Source: Semisulcospira habei (taxonomy: Eukaryota; Mollusca; Gastropoda; Semisulcospiridae). From it: 64,000 nt of DNA. The stretch covers positions 167,990,136-168,054,135 of the forward strand of contig BTPG01000007.1 in the NCBI GenBank assembly GCA_036245525.1, written 5' to 3'. The notes beneath the pieces were generated by a model. The model was not told where the DNA came from. It did not search any database and saw only the letters and a program-made list of their open reading frames with translations. This document shows, piece by piece, positions 1 through 11,955 of this stretch. Numbering within the stretch: the stretch's first letter is position 1; every line of letters begins with the position of its first letter. Made by a program: the position numbers and the translations under genes.

Positions 1-349
1 GCCTCCCACAAATTAATAAAATTTTTAATAGGTCTTGTTCTTCGCACGAAAGTGAAATATCGCCGTCCGCCATGGCTGTTGGAATGGTGACTATCTCCTT
101 TTCTCCAACGCAGAAGACGGTAAAGGTTTTGACCAATCAGAGAAAAGGATCGCCTTGGATTGCTCAACATGTCATGCGATCTTTTTCCGACAGCGAACTA
201 TGGTTTGCCGAGGTTCGTGAACTACTTCGAACTAGTTCGCCGTATCTTTGGATCGTCCAATTAAGAACCAACCTGGTTCGCCCGAGATCGTGAACTCTAG
301 ATCGTCAGAGTTGGCGAACAAATGTACGGGAAGGTTTGTCCAATTAAGA
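1..349 (+). mobile_element. right part of an inverted-repeat DNA transposon (second copy at 28444-29050)
   Basis: Closely matches 28700-29030: the ATATCGCCGTCCGCCAT block, GACCAATCAGAGAAAAGG and the GAACTCTAGATCGTCAGAGTT end. It runs off the left edge and ends near CCAATTAAGAA at 338-348. The ORFs inside are not conserved coding sequence. Confidence 0.75.
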
Positions 350-358
350 AAGGCCTTA

Positions 359-405
359 AGGAATCATCGCGACAAAAACAGCTACCGACAGCCAAAGGGT
401 TACCT
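359..405 (+). repeat. family D half-palindrome
   Basis: Right arm only: GGAATCATCGCGACAAAAAC, then GCTACCGACAGCCAAAGGG and TTA. The left arm is absent. Confidence 0.7.
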
Positions 406-777
406 CATTCGAGACGTACTGAAGCAGGATACTCTGCGAAACGCCGCGGCGTACCGAACGTGTCATGTATCAGATGAGAGGGACTGTATCCTCTGCCGCT
501 ATGGAAGTTCATAATGTCAATGGAATAAATATATCTCCTGCTGGCAGACATTGGGCCAAGTCTTGCGCCAGGCTTTCATGTTTTTTTATCGTGCTGTTTA
601 TATTTTCACTATCCGTTTTACACATCACACCTTGTATGAGGCACGCGCGCAGCAGTAGTCTGGCGGTGAAAGAGTTCTTGATGAAAATCTGCGCTTTGTA
701 CAACGAACACCTTCCTTTGACCCCTTTGAACTACACTGCTAGCTGACGCACTTTGTCTTTCTGAAGTCAAGTCTTTG

Positions 778-990
778 TTAACACATTCTACCCGAGGACC
801 GTGAAGATGCCCTCTGAAGGACTGCATTACAATTCTGAGAGACGGATCGAGCATGATAGTTCAAGGGTGGTGCCAGAATAGCTTGGCGCCTATGGGCGCC
901 AAGCTATTCTGGCACCACCCTTGAACTATCATGCTAGATCCGTGTCTTGCTGTGGTGTGACGGGGGGGGGGGGGGTGGTGAATGAGTTAA
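778..990. mobile_element. family B palindromic MITE (213 bp, TTAA-bounded)
   Basis: Bounded by TTAA at 778-781 and 987-990, with ends TTAACACATTCTACCC and GGTGAATGAGTTAA. The near-perfect palindrome at 844-941 has about 47-nt arms that include TTCAAGGGTGGTGCCAGAAT and meet at GGCGCC-tatg-GGCGCC. A G-run at 962-975 interrupts the right flank. Confidence 0.85.
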
Positions 991-1059
991 TTTAACGCCA
1001 GAGAGCCAAATAAAATGGATTGGAAGTGGAGTCAGCATGCGTGAGGCCTAGATCCGGTC

Positions 1060-1163
1060 GTGAGCCCCCCCCCCTTTCCCCCGCAACTGCAGGGGCTTAT
1101 GAGGATCTGTGTCTCCTGCAGCTGGATCCTGTTCACCGTTTTCTTGAATTGAAAGGGTTAATT
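1060..1163 (+). repeat. decayed family A element (right arm)
   Basis: GGGGCTTATGAGGATCTGTG followed by TCTCCTGCAG resembles the right arm of family A. The left arm is replaced by a C-run. It ends in AAAGGGTTAA like other A elements. Confidence 0.5.
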
Positions 1164-1270
1164 GTTTGGTCTAGAGTTCACTCATTCAGCCCCGGACACA
1201 TCACAGCAAAAAACCCACAAAAAACAACATAGACCGAGCATGATAGCTCAAGGGTGGTGCCAGAATAGCC

Positions 1271-2223
<953 letters not shown>

Positions 2224-2476
2224 TAGGCGCCAAGCTATTCTGGCACAACCCTTGAACTATCATGCTCGATCTGTCTCTAGAATTGTGATAAAGTCCTTCA
2301 GAGGGCAGCTTCAAAATTTGCGGGATTTTGGTGCTGGGGCAGAATGTGTCAAAGCGAATGACTGGAATATCGCATACAATACTTTATTTTACACTGACAG
2401 GCACATTCCTTGGGAAAGAAAAAAGCGGATCGAGATATAAATCCGGCTGAATCTTCATAAGCTAGAAGCATATTTC

Positions 2477-2527
2477 TCATGAGCCCCTGCACCTGCAGGC
2501 GCTCATGAGAATCTATACCTCTTGCAG
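2477..2527 (+). repeat. family A hairpin, degenerate
   Basis: CTCATGAGCCCCTGCACCTG pairs with CAGGCGCTCATGAG, followed by the right-arm tail ATCTATACCTCTTGCAG. The outer left arm is lost. Confidence 0.7.
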
Positions 2528-2596
2528 ATGGAATGAAAACTAAAGGTTGTTGAAGAGACTGTCCATCTATGACGCACTGAGCCTAAATTTGAGGTC

Positions 2597-2682
2597 CGGG
2601 GACCAGTTGCATGCGTGAGTTTAGTATAGCGGAGCACCTTGCTTAACGGCTGGCGCAGGACTAAGCTCACACATGCCACGAA
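2597..2682 (+). repeat. partial copy of palindrome I
   Basis: GGACCAGTTGCATGCGTGAG is followed by GCACCTTGCTTAACGGCTGG and CGCAGGACTAAGCTC. It matches the outer left and the right arm of 2894-3005, with most of the left arm absent. Confidence 0.65.
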
Positions 2683-2893
2683 GCCCAAAGGGGTCTTGTT
2701 GGGGCTGGTGCTCGCTTAGCCAGTGAGAACTCGAGTGCTCTTGAGGCTGCTAAATTTAGTCGCATCTTGGTCGCGTGGTCACAATGTGGGTGTCACATCC
2801 GTACATAAAGTGTGCTACACTACTAGCTCAGTGTTGCATCTCAAAAGTTCAGCAAGTATGTCCTGGCTAAACTTAGTTCAGTCGCAGCAAGGA

Positions 2894-3005
2894 CCAGTTG
2901 CATGAGCGGGTTTAGTCCTGCGCCAGCCACTAAGCAAGGTGCGCCGCTATAGCGGCGCACCTTGCTTAGTGGCTGGCGCAGGACTGACTAAGCTCGCTCA
3001 TGCGA
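2894..3005. repeat. palindrome I (112 bp)
   Basis: AGTCCTGCGCCAGCCACTAA through GCGCCGCTATAGCGGCGC to the exact complement. The core arms are perfect for about 36 nt, and the outer arms (CAGTTGCATGAGCG / CGCTCATGCGACTG) are slightly diverged. Confidence 0.9.
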
Positions 3006-3259
3006 CTGACCCGGGCTTTTGCGTCACAACTGTGTGTATATCACTTCTCAGTCTACGTATGTCAAATTGTGCAGCTGGGTCATGATACTGTATTGTGTTT
3101 TACATGCAATCATGCGTCCTATTTTTGATACTGAGTCACATTTTTGATATACAATAGCTGTCGGCAGTGCAGCTTTGCTTGCGTCATGCACTCGAGAAGC
3201 TTGTTTTGGACACAATGTAACTTTATAAAAGTTCAAGACTTCAACTAAGCGTCAATTGG

Positions 3260-3570
3260 GCTGAATACCGTTAGCACTAAGTATCACAAGCACTACGTGT
3301 CGACAAAACTACGGCCATTAGCACTACAGCACAACATCGTGTCGATAGCAATACGCTCGCTAGCACTACAGCCGCTATAGACCTACAGGCGCTGGAACTA
3401 CGCAGCGATATATCGTTACATTGTGCTATCGACACGAAGTGCTAGCAAAACCTGGTGCTATCGCCACCTAGTCGGCTAGCGATCGTAGTGCTATCGCCAC
3501 CCAGTGCTAGCGAACATAGTGCTATCGACACGTAAGTCCAGTGATACGTAGTGCTAGCTTTCCGCACCCC
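3260..3570 (+). repeat. GTGCTAGC / GTGCTATCGACAC motif cluster
   Basis: About 15 scattered copies, on both strands, of GTGCTAGC, GTGCTATCG and TAGCACTA with GACACG. They form an irregular self-complementary block. Nothing codes here. Confidence 0.6.
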
Positions 3571-3770
3571 ACAAATTGTACAAAAAGATGCCAGGGGTCC
3601 ACAAAGCCCAAGGGTAGTGCTTGTTTAAGCGCAAAGCTAATCCGGCACTAAGCGTGATTCGTCAAGGTCGATCCACTTCGATCTGTTGGCGCTGAAACTG
3701 AGCGGTATATTAATTTTCATTGTTCTGTTTGTTCCCGGAAGAAATTTTATTCTAGCGTGACAATTACGCA

Positions 3771-3845
3771 TTAACCTTGAAACCCACTTGTGCATGCAAC
3801 TATAAACAACCGAGTACCAACGACTGCACGCACAAAAGGGGTTAA
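3771..3845. mobile_element. family F mini-palindrome, degenerate
   Basis: TTAA at 3771-3774 and 3842-3845. The ends are CACTTGTGCATGCAAC and TGCACGCACAAAAGGGGTTAA. It shares its right TTAA with the next D element. Confidence 0.6.
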
Positions 3846-3933
3846 CCCTTTTGGCTGTCGGTAGCGCTTTTTGTCGCGATGATTCCGACAGGAATCATCG
3901 CGACACAAAGCGCTACCGACAGACAAAGGGTTA
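3842..3933. mobile_element. family D all-palindrome MITE
   Basis: TTAACCCTTTTGGCTGTCGG, then TAGCGCTTTTTGTCGCGATG, ATTCC-gac-AGGAAT and the complement to AAAGGGTTA. Almost the whole element is two inverted arms of about 44 nt. Confidence 0.85.
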
Positions 3934-4587
3934 GGCTCGAAAAATGGCAAAAAGGATCACGATCACGTGTCATATAAGCTTACGTGGCAGGGTTCGGTGC
4001 TTTAAATGTACCCAGAGCATTTCCACAAACCCCAGGCGAGTCAGGTGCGAGGGTTTTGTACACGGAACGCAAGTGTAACGGGATTTCGCACCCATCTCGG
4101 GCATGTATACGTAGGCAGTCACTGGATTTTCGCAACGTAATCTTATTTATTAAACATTTTTAAGGCGGAGAAAACCTGAAAAGAGAAGATCCAAAAGCAA
4201 GAGACATATATCTATTCCTGACACCACTTTGTATCCGATCATTGGTCTGCCGGGACGCAAAATACCCCTTTTCATCCTGATACACTATAGCAAGAAATAA
4301 ATTTGACCATGACAGTTTAAAGGGGCACGCCTGACCTTTTTTAATGCTTCAGCTCGCAAAAAGCTTTAACTGGGATTCAGTATACTTACCCAATTAGACA
4401 GTGACCACCTTATTGTCCCACCAAATGCTTTCTTTCGTCCGTTCAAAGCGAAAAGAGGTCCACCGGGATCTTGTGACTGAACGCCATGAAAAGATTGCTT
4501 CTGATAGGCGATGGTAGCTGACGTCATAACTATTCTATACGACTTTAGGTCAACTCATCTGCATATATTAACCAATCAGAGAAAAGA

Positions 4588-4734
4588 TGGCGGATGAACC
4601 AGCGAAGAAAACAAGAAAGTATCATCGACTCGCTCCGACAATGACAGACTCGGAATTGAAGAGAAGAAAGAGGAAGAGAGACAAGATACCCCTAAGTAGA
4701 ACTGACATCGGACAAGGAAATATGGAAATGTAGC
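4588..4734 (+). pseudogene. short Lys/Arg-rich ORF in repeat P (unrecognised)
   Basis: ATG in a good context opens MADEPAKKTRKYHRLAP, DSELKRRKRKRDKIPLSRTD and a stop, 48 residues in all. The inverted copy near 36700-36835 has the same start (MADEPPKKKRKY) but breaks after about 25 residues. It may be the first exon of a lost transposon gene. I do not recognise the family. Confidence 0.4.
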
Positions 4735-5521
4735 AACGCGTAAAGCAAGAGCATCTAGAATTTGTCCCTTTCCTGCTGAATCAGTGAGTAATCAACGGTC
4801 TTTGTCGATCTTCCTATAGTTCCGCGAGCGCTAGTGATTTTCAGAATTCATGATCTTCAGTAGAATTTATCTCTTAATGATTTCGCAAGATGTTAAACCT
4901 GTTTTATCATATAGTTACGTTCAGAAAGTGGGTATAAATATCAATATTCTGTTTCAATGATGGAACGCGTTGCGTGTATCCGAGGGGTAAAGGATCAAAG
5001 GTAAAAATAGGCCCGGCACCGTGGACGCAGGCTCGCCGGCTTCAGTTGCGAGTCACTGAAATAAGCGGCCACGCCCTCGTCATGATCGTTACTAGTAAAT
5101 ACTGCTGAGCAGGTTAAACGGAACCCGCATTGTGATTTTGACAGAATATCGAATATGGAAGGTTTATTCTACTTTTATCGTGAAAAATTACGTCAAAGGG
5201 ATGCCGGAAAACATCAGTACACGTGTACACTGACACGTGTAGACCACACCGATGACCTCGTGACCTGCAGTGTTGCGATACACTGATAGTCAGCCGGGTT
5301 CTGCCTTGTGACGTAGGCTCATAAATATGCATATTAATTCAAAACAAGGCCGATGCAGACGATAAATCCGACGACTCGGGTACAAAAACAAAACACCCTC
5401 CAAACGATATATTTTGACATTTGGCATTGTACTTACGCCATAAAGCTCTAAGATAGTACACAAAGGACCCATACACATACTGTCAGCAGTATCTGTCGCA
5501 GACAGTTTTCTGACTGTGTTG

Positions 5522-6046
5522 AGATAAGATAAGAATACTTTATTATCTCAAAAAGAGAAATTCTTTTCGCCACCTCAGGTGCAACTCGCAATCACACACA
5601 CTCACACAACATTTTTCAAACAAATGGACAATGGCTCGGGACGGGTGAAGCCCGTCGCCAAGGCGTCTAATGGCCAGCGCCAACGGCCCCAGCCCGACCT
5701 GAACCTCCCTAACACAAACAAACTAAAAACAGTTCTATCTTAATAGCTCTATAACACATAATATAATGTTTTTAAACTTTCTGCTTGGCTGAGACTAGTT
5801 ACACAAATAACAAACATACGCAAAAAAAAAAAAAAAAAAAAAAAAAACCTCGAATACTTTCACATTTGCTACCTGGGGGCCCGTCGCCATAAGAACAGCG
5901 CCGGCTGTTAGACAGTCGCTCCGGCGTAAACAGTCACCACCTTAATTATAACTTAACTTGTAATTTTTAAAGCAATAGTAGTAGGACTACATCATTAACG
6001 TAAAAGCAGTCCAAAATGGTTTCTAAAGAGTACACACTGGCACACT
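5522..6046 (-). mobile_element. retroelement 3' fragment inserted in repeat P
   Basis: The sister copy at about 35720 runs straight from CTGACCTGTGTTGAAATG to TTGATCCTGG; here about 525 bp intervene. The insert starts GATAAGATAAGAATACTTTA, the mirror of a LINE 3' tail, and contains a 27-A run at 5821. No ORF is recognisable. Confidence 0.6.
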
Positions 6047-6076
6047 GCTTGATGCTTGATCCTGGGGAAAATAACT

Positions 6077-6235
6077 TTAAGGATGGTGCCAGAATGGCTC
6101 GGCGCATGAGGCGCCAAGCTATTTTGGCACCAGCCTTGAACTAAAATGGCTGATCTATAACCTAATCTGAAATGAATGCATCATTGGACAATAAGCGCAT
6201 TTAAAGAAATTCAGCCTCAGGATGTAATGGGTTAA
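6077..6235. mobile_element. family B-variant palindromic MITE
   Basis: TTAA at 6077-6080 and 6232-6235. AAGGATGGTGCCAGAATGGC pairs imperfectly with GCCAAGCTATTTTGGCACC. The right flank (CAGCCTCAGGATGTAATGGG) matches the copy at 17272-17436. Confidence 0.7.
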
Positions 6236-6497
6236 CAAAAATTTTAAAAGGAAATCTGCGTCCCCCGGCAGTGAAGAGGTTTATCCAGTCACGTTTGTGT
6301 CTTCCCATCTTGAATGTTAAGTACATGTACTATAGGTTTCGGGAAGCCCTCCACTGATGTAGATGTTTATCTAGTCACGTATGTGTGGCCCTACATGCGT
6401 ATTGCTTTCGGTGGATGTAGTAACTATTCCGCAAGAAATAGTAAAAAAGACAAACCCTTTTTGCAATTGTTTTAGGGTGTAAAGCTTCAATTTTGTT

Positions 6498-6613
6498 CAC
6501 AAACCAAGAGGAATCACTCAGCGCCGGACAGACAAACAGTTAGATCCCCTGCCCCAGGGCAGGGGATCTAACTGTTTGTCTGTCCGGCGCTGAGTGATTC
6601 CTCTTGGTTTGTG
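6498..6613. repeat. palindrome H (116 bp, 57-nt perfect arms)
   Basis: Arms run from CACAAACCAAGAGGAATC through TTAGATCCCCTGCCC, a 2-nt centre, then the exact complement. Single-arm relatives lie near 32050, 49640 and 52325. Confidence 0.93.
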
Positions 6614-7380
6614 TACAGTTCTGCCAGCGCTAGCCTCACCTATCTGGTTTGTGATTATTTAATTTTGTTGCCTCTTTGGGCGTTTTGAGCAGCAAAAGGC
6701 ATGACAAGTGGTGTGAAAAAGAGCAAAATTTTGGTAATTTTAGTCGACCTAGTGTGTTTATGGGAGCCCTATTTGGGGAATGTGCACAGTAGTATGCAGG
6801 CTTGCAGACGAAAGTTGTCATGGGGTACTTAGTAGAGTTTTGCGGAAACCTCTAAAAGACAATTTGTTTAAGAATTGCTGGAAATGTTTCTCCTGTGATA
6901 TGCTCCGCCTGAAATTTTTGTTGTGGACAGAAAGGTTCTTCGTTCATAGCTTTGTGTTGCAAGAGGCTAATAGAGAAGAGCGTGTGAAAAGGGGGGTAAT
7001 CTCATATGGGGAGTTGTACCTGTCTTTCCTTGTTGAATTTTGAGTACATGTACTGCAAATACGTCAGGTACAAATCGAAGCAACTAAATGTTAAAATCCA
7101 CGGAGCGTCACTGAAACCTCAAAAACAAACCAAGGCACAAACAAGATGTTTTGCTTGGTTTCTGACCGTCGTGACTGGCAGTTTGTGTAGTGTCAAAGGA
7201 AGAGATAATCCGGTAAGCGGTTCCTAATACAGTCAACGTAAAAACAACACCCCAACACCACTTTTTGAAGCACGAAATGACAAGGCAAACGCGCCAACAA
7301 AAAACGTCTGTATGAAGTTAAAAGGGACTTAACCCCCTTCACCTCCGACAAAACGTGAAAACAGTCCAACTACAAGATGT
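6614..7380. other. no recognised feature
   Basis: The first 45 bases continue the single-copy flank of repeat H (CAGTTCTGCCAGCGCTAGCC). The rest is unassigned AT-rich sequence; ORFs of 61-87 codons show no domain or coding pattern. Confidence 0.5.
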
Positions 7381-7383
7381 ATT

Positions 7384-7684
7384 CAGGAGCGGATATAGGG
7401 GGGGGGGAAGAATGGGGGGGGGGGGGTATAGACATCCCCCCCCCCTTCCTCAGACCCAACATGCTTTAAATATTTTGGCGAATGGTGAGTCGTAACACAC
7501 GCACGCACCTTTCCTCTTCCAACTCCCCCCCCCCCCCACCATCCCCCCGCTTTTAGATTTTTTGGCCCTTGGAAGCAAGGTCTACCGTCGGGGAGGCCTT
7601 ATGTATCAGGTTGAAGGTCCCAAAGAAAAGGTTGGAACACCCCCCCTCCCCCCCCCCCCACTCGAGGTAACTGATCCGCCCCTG
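7384..7684. mobile_element. short element with CAGGGGCGGATC-type inverted ends
   Basis: Starts CAGGAGCGGATATAGGGGGG and ends CTGATCCGCCCCTG, which are inverted complements. The interior is long G and C runs with an AGGTTGAAGGTCCCAAA block also found at 32255 and, inverted, at 45930. Such ends are common in animal MITEs; the superfamily is not proven here. Confidence 0.65.
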
Positions 7685-7738
7685 GGTACAGATCCTCACG
7701 AGCCCCGTGATAAGCATCAGTATATTTTAATTTCTGAT

Positions 7739-7960
7739 TTAACCCGTTCAGTGTCGAGAACATTTGAAATCCCACCCAACTGCAAGAGGCATAGACCCTC
7801 ATGAGCCCCCGCAATTGCGGGGGCTCGTGAGGATCTATGCCTCTTGCCGAGACCAATTCGTGCGCATGTCCCTTGCAGGGTTGTGACTTTTGGTCGTTGA
7901 ATGACCACAGATATCAGAAACCAAAATAATAGGCAGCGGCAGAGAGGCAGTCAAGTGAAG
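7739..7960. mobile_element. family A palindromic MITE
   Basis: TTAACCCGTTCAGTG left end at 7739. The palindrome at 7783-7846 is CAAGAGGCATAGACCCTCAT, GAGCCCCCGCAATTGCGGGG and complement. The right end is decayed. Confidence 0.8.
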
Positions 7961-8005
7961 GGCACACAGTTTGCACATCTGTAATAATGATAAACAAAAC
8001 TTGAC

Positions 8006-8214
8006 TTATTCAGCCCGACGCACGTGTTTCCCAAATTTTGGAGACGTCATCTAACGACTTATGCACCTGTTGCAGGAGATGGACAGACCATGATAATTCA
8101 AGGGTAGTGCCAGATTAGCTTGGCGCCGATAGGCGCCAAGCTAGTCTGGCACTACCCTTGAATTATCGATATATATCATGGTCTGCTGTAGTGCGTCAGG
8201 GCTGTATGGCTTAA
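8006..8214. mobile_element. family C palindromic MITE
   Basis: The palindrome at 8084-8186 is CCATGATAATTCAAGGGTAG, TGCCAGATTAGC and GGCGCC-gat-AGGCGCC. The right TTAA (8211-8214) is shared with the next family A element. Confidence 0.8.
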
Positions 8215-8417
8215 ACCGTTCAGTGCCAGCTAACTCGTACTGTGTTTCTTCAATCTGGGTTAGTTCAACACGAGCTGTCCCAGGGACATGGATTCGAAGC
8301 GGCGATAGCAAGAAGCACAGATCCTCATGAGCCCCCGCAATTGCGGGGGGCTCATGAGGCTCTATGGCTCTTGCATTTGGGTGGGAGTTCAAATTTTCTC
8401 GACACTGAACCGGTTAA
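8211..8417. mobile_element. family A palindromic MITE, abutting a family C element
   Basis: TTAAACCGTTCAGTGCC and GACACTGAACCGGTTAA ends, TTAA at 8211 and 8414. Hairpin at 8308-8373. Confidence 0.82.
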
Positions 8418-8641
8418 ATAAGAAATGAAAATAGCATGCTGATGCTTATCACGGCATGCTTTATCATGTTCAGATCTAATGCACTGAGCCCGTGAAGTAC
8501 CCTATGGACTTTGATGCATTTAAGTACCAGAACTAATATTTACTTACACGACACGATGACAGTTATCTTATGTTTAACACGCTATTAGCTGAGAGGTTAA
8601 TAAAAAAAGTTTTTATTTTAATTTTTTTTATATATATATTT

Positions 8642-8755
<114 letters not shown>

Positions 8756-8819
8756 TTTTTTACATTTGAAAATCACTTTCAAGTAACGGGGACGAGAACA
8801 TAGCACATGCATAACACAT

Positions 8820-8872
8820 TTAGCCTTACGCTGGATGTCGGTAGAAGGTTTTGTCGAGATGACTCCTGCACG
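8820..8872 (+). repeat. family D left-arm remnant
   Basis: GGATGTCGGTAGAAGG and TTTTGTCGAGATGACTCCTG, with no right arm. Confidence 0.5.
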
Positions 8873-9582
8873 GTTAAGGTCAAAATTTCGAAAGATGTGA
8901 GCACACTGGTTGTCTCCCTTGATTCTTTAGCGCTTATTTTATTGTATTTTATTTTTTATTATATTTTATTACATATTATTATATTTTATTATATTTTCTT
9001 TTATATTATTTATTTCAATTCGTTAAATTATATTTTGTTACATTACTTTTGTTTTTTTTACTTTCTTTTTCCTTCGTTTTCTTTTACTTTGCTTTGTTTC
9101 CCCCACTCCGCCCCCCCCCCCTTCCCCCTCCCCCCAAAAAAATTAGGTCTTTCTTGTTTTTCGTTTTTGTTGTTGTCGTTGTTGTTGTTTTGTGATTGTA
9201 AAAGGAACAAAACCCCACAAAACCCAGTAATGATTCCTCTATACATACGTATTTTCCAACTCTTCAACCTTTCTTTCATCCACTCAAGCACTCTTTCGTG
9301 CACTCACTTCCCCGCCCCCATCACCCAGCTCTCCTCCCTTGTCAAAAGTTCCTTACATAACCTACAAAGGAGGTTAAACAAATAACAAATAATCTGAAGC
9401 GATGGATTCAATAGGCGCGATCAGTACACATGGGCGTTTTTAGTTTGGGCATGTTTGTCACGGCAGTTTCAGGGCGTTTCGTAGTTTGATATAACCCTGG
9501 TTTCAAAAAACCAGATGAGCGCAGTAAAAGTACGGATGTCCTCTCTGCCTAAAAAGCTCTTAGACAATAACAACATTTGACG

Positions 9583-9672
9583 CGACCGTGACAGTTCAAG
9601 GGTGGTGCCAGAATAGCTTGGCGCCTGTAGGCGCCAAGCTATTCTGGCACCACCCTTGAACTATCATGGTCG
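9583..9672. repeat. family B hairpin
   Basis: CGACCGTGACAGTTCAAGGG to GGCGCC-tgta-GGCGCC and complement ending TATCATGGTCG. Outer TTAA ends are not evident. Confidence 0.85.
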
Positions 9673-9856
9673 AGCCCTCCGCTTTAATTGTGATGCAATC
9701 TTTAAAAGGGCATTCTTCAAATTTTTGGGAAGTGGAAGGCGAGGGCGTTTGTCCTTATAAGAAGTGCGCGTCACTTTCTAAACGGGCCTCAAGAAAATGT
9801 GTGTTTTCCCGTTCCCTCTGTCAACCCGCACATTTTTAGGTGGTGAAAAGAAAAGA

Positions 9857-9887
<31 letters not shown>

Positions 9888-10525
9888 ATCCGTTTGCTTT
9901 GCACGCCGTCACGTCTGATGTAACGTTCCAAAGCCAGAACGTCCATTTTTTAGATAAGCGGTAGCCGAGATGTTCATTGTTTCACAATAAAAATCTCGTT
10001 TTTTTCACAAATGGACCTTCTGGCCTTTATGCCGGCAGAACGGCTCAATTCAATGCCTCGCAATCTTCACTAAAGACTGAAGTAGACCTACATACATATT
10101 CTTTTTATACTGTTGCACTTGCACTCTGTTGTATTGTGGACACAGGTGTTCCACAGTAAATCAGTTGAGATATCAAGTTAAAAGAAAACAACTTTACTTA
10201 GCCCTTAATAGGTGTAATTCAATTGGACGGATGCATATTTATACAAACATATATATTCACTTAAATGTAAATTTAAATGAGTCATTGCACCCTATGAGGA
10301 TGCCATTTCTTTTGGAGCAGCTATATTCTTAAATTGTGCCGACACAGCATTTTCAATTACCCGGTAGCCGGCTTTATTCACAGTGCAATCGGCGCGAGTC
10401 ATTGCCGAGTACAGTGCACGGTCCTCGTGCCCTCGCTGGTTCTCTACAGCTTGATGACTCACTCAGCTAGTGGATCGGTGCACGCTGGACAAAAGCACCA
10501 AGCTAACCACGGTCTACGCTGCTTC

Positions 10526-10746
10526 TTAACCCGTTCACCGCCGAGAAAATCTGAACACCACCCGACTGTAAGAGGTATAGATCCTCATGAGCCCCCGCAG
10601 TTGCGGGGGCTCATGAGGATCTATACCTCTTGCTGACACTACTTTTGATCTATGTTCCTTGGACGGCCGGGGATCTTGAAGACGTTACAGCTGTACGCAA
10701 TGATTTCAAAATTTCGACCTGCGTCCACTGGCAGTGAAGGGGTTAA
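10526..10746. mobile_element. family A palindromic MITE (221 bp), complete
   Basis: TTAACCCGTTCACCGCCGAG and CTGGCAGTGAAGGGGTTAA ends, TTAA at 10526 and 10743. The hairpin at 10569-10632 has GGTATAG in the left arm and the matching CTATACC in the right, where the family usually has GGCATAG / CTATGCC. Confidence 0.9.
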
Positions 10747-10749
10747 GGG

Positions 10750-11500
10750 AACGGGTATATCACGCCAGTTCGACGCGTCCTCCTTGCAGCGAATCATTGC
10801 CTAATTGGTTAATGGATATAGACAGCACTTACTATTGACGTGGTGGAAGTGGGCGCAAGTTTTAAAGTACCATTACGCACAAATCTGAAGACAAGTTTCT
10901 GCAGCATTTGTGTTTTTTATGTCTTGTCGACACACCTAATGAACTTTAACAGCAATTTGGACAGGCACCAACAGCACATGCGCACTTATTTATTCTGTGC
11001 AGCCGTTAACGTTTCAAACTATTTTTAGCTGTTTCTCGTACTGATAGCACTGTATTTATAGAACGGAGTGGAGTCATTGTCAGGTTACTTTGATATAAAG
11101 ACGACGTGTGCTGAACTGGATTCTCCTCTGTCTAAATGAACCATAGCTAGACCTGTGTGTAGCGTTTCGTAACCGTTTGTTACAGAAGTGTATCTTTAAA
11201 CAGTTACGGCGGTAGTGGGCATTTAAGTCCACTGCACAGTCTAAGTTTAGAAGTTCCAAGGATGTGCCTACTGTTTGCATATGGTTGCAAGTATAAGGTT
11301 GGCATGTTTTCTAGCGCTGCGCAATTTACACAACGTGATTGGATTGGGCTATTTCAAATGGCAAAGTCGATCGTGTTTCCTATATTTGATTAACGAATTA
11401 GAGTCGTTCATGCTCTCTACTCATTATATGATAAAAGTTGTTTTCATTATTTTCTCCGCTCTTTTCTTCTAATCTTACCTTAATCGTATCGCATCTCGTC
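10750..11500. other. no recognised feature
   Basis: Unassigned sequence with no coding pattern. The short ORFs show no domains. Confidence 0.5.
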
Positions 11501-11640
11501 TCGTCAATCTTATCTTATGTTATCTTATGTTATCTGATGTTATCTTATCTTATCTTATCTTATCTTATCTTATCTTATCTTATCTTATCTTATCTTATCT
11601 TATCGTCTCTTATCGTCGCTTGTCCTCGCTTGTCTTGTTC
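11500..11640 (+). repeat. (TTATC)n microsatellite
   Basis: Pure units from about 11538 to 11603, with diverged units on both sides. It matches the 5-bp tail motif of the Rex1-like LINE at 1274, but no LINE body is attached. Confidence 0.9.
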
Positions 11641-11955
11641 TATACTTTTCGTTTTACTTTTTTGTGATTACATAATTATGTTCCGTTTAAATCTTGTATT
11701 GTCGTTACCTGTCTCACTCACTGTATATTTTAATATGCATTATTATAAATTCAAGTTCTTTGTCGTAGTGTGCCGAGACTCTTTGTACTCGGTATGCGCT
11801 GCTACGAAATCTGTGAATGAAAACTAAAAAAATGCAATCCAGCATGAACTGAGGGTCACAGAAGGTTGGCGTTTTTCTCCTGTCGACAGAATTTTATTGG
11901 AAAATGAAAACTGCTGGAGTCCACATGCTAACAAGGTGCGATAGTGTTAATAATA

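Larger units (their letters stand above)
4315..6235 (+). mobile_element. dispersed repeat P (plus copy), paired with 35580-37085 minus
   Basis: Homologous in inverted orientation to 35580-37085: left end AAGGGGCACGCCTGACC, the middle block around GACGTCATAACTATTCTAT, and the right end CAGACAGTTTTCTGAC and TTGATCCTGGGGAAAATAAC. Upstream of a small ORF it has a CCAATCAGAGA motif. It is interrupted at 5522-6046 by another insertion and ends in a degenerate B hairpin. Confidence 0.72.

Noticed and set aside
7783..7846. GC-rich hairpins as bacterial-type terminators or miRNA genes
   Set aside because: The hairpins recur as parts of TTAA-bounded mobile elements across the window; nothing indicates individual miRNA genes, though small-RNA production remains open.
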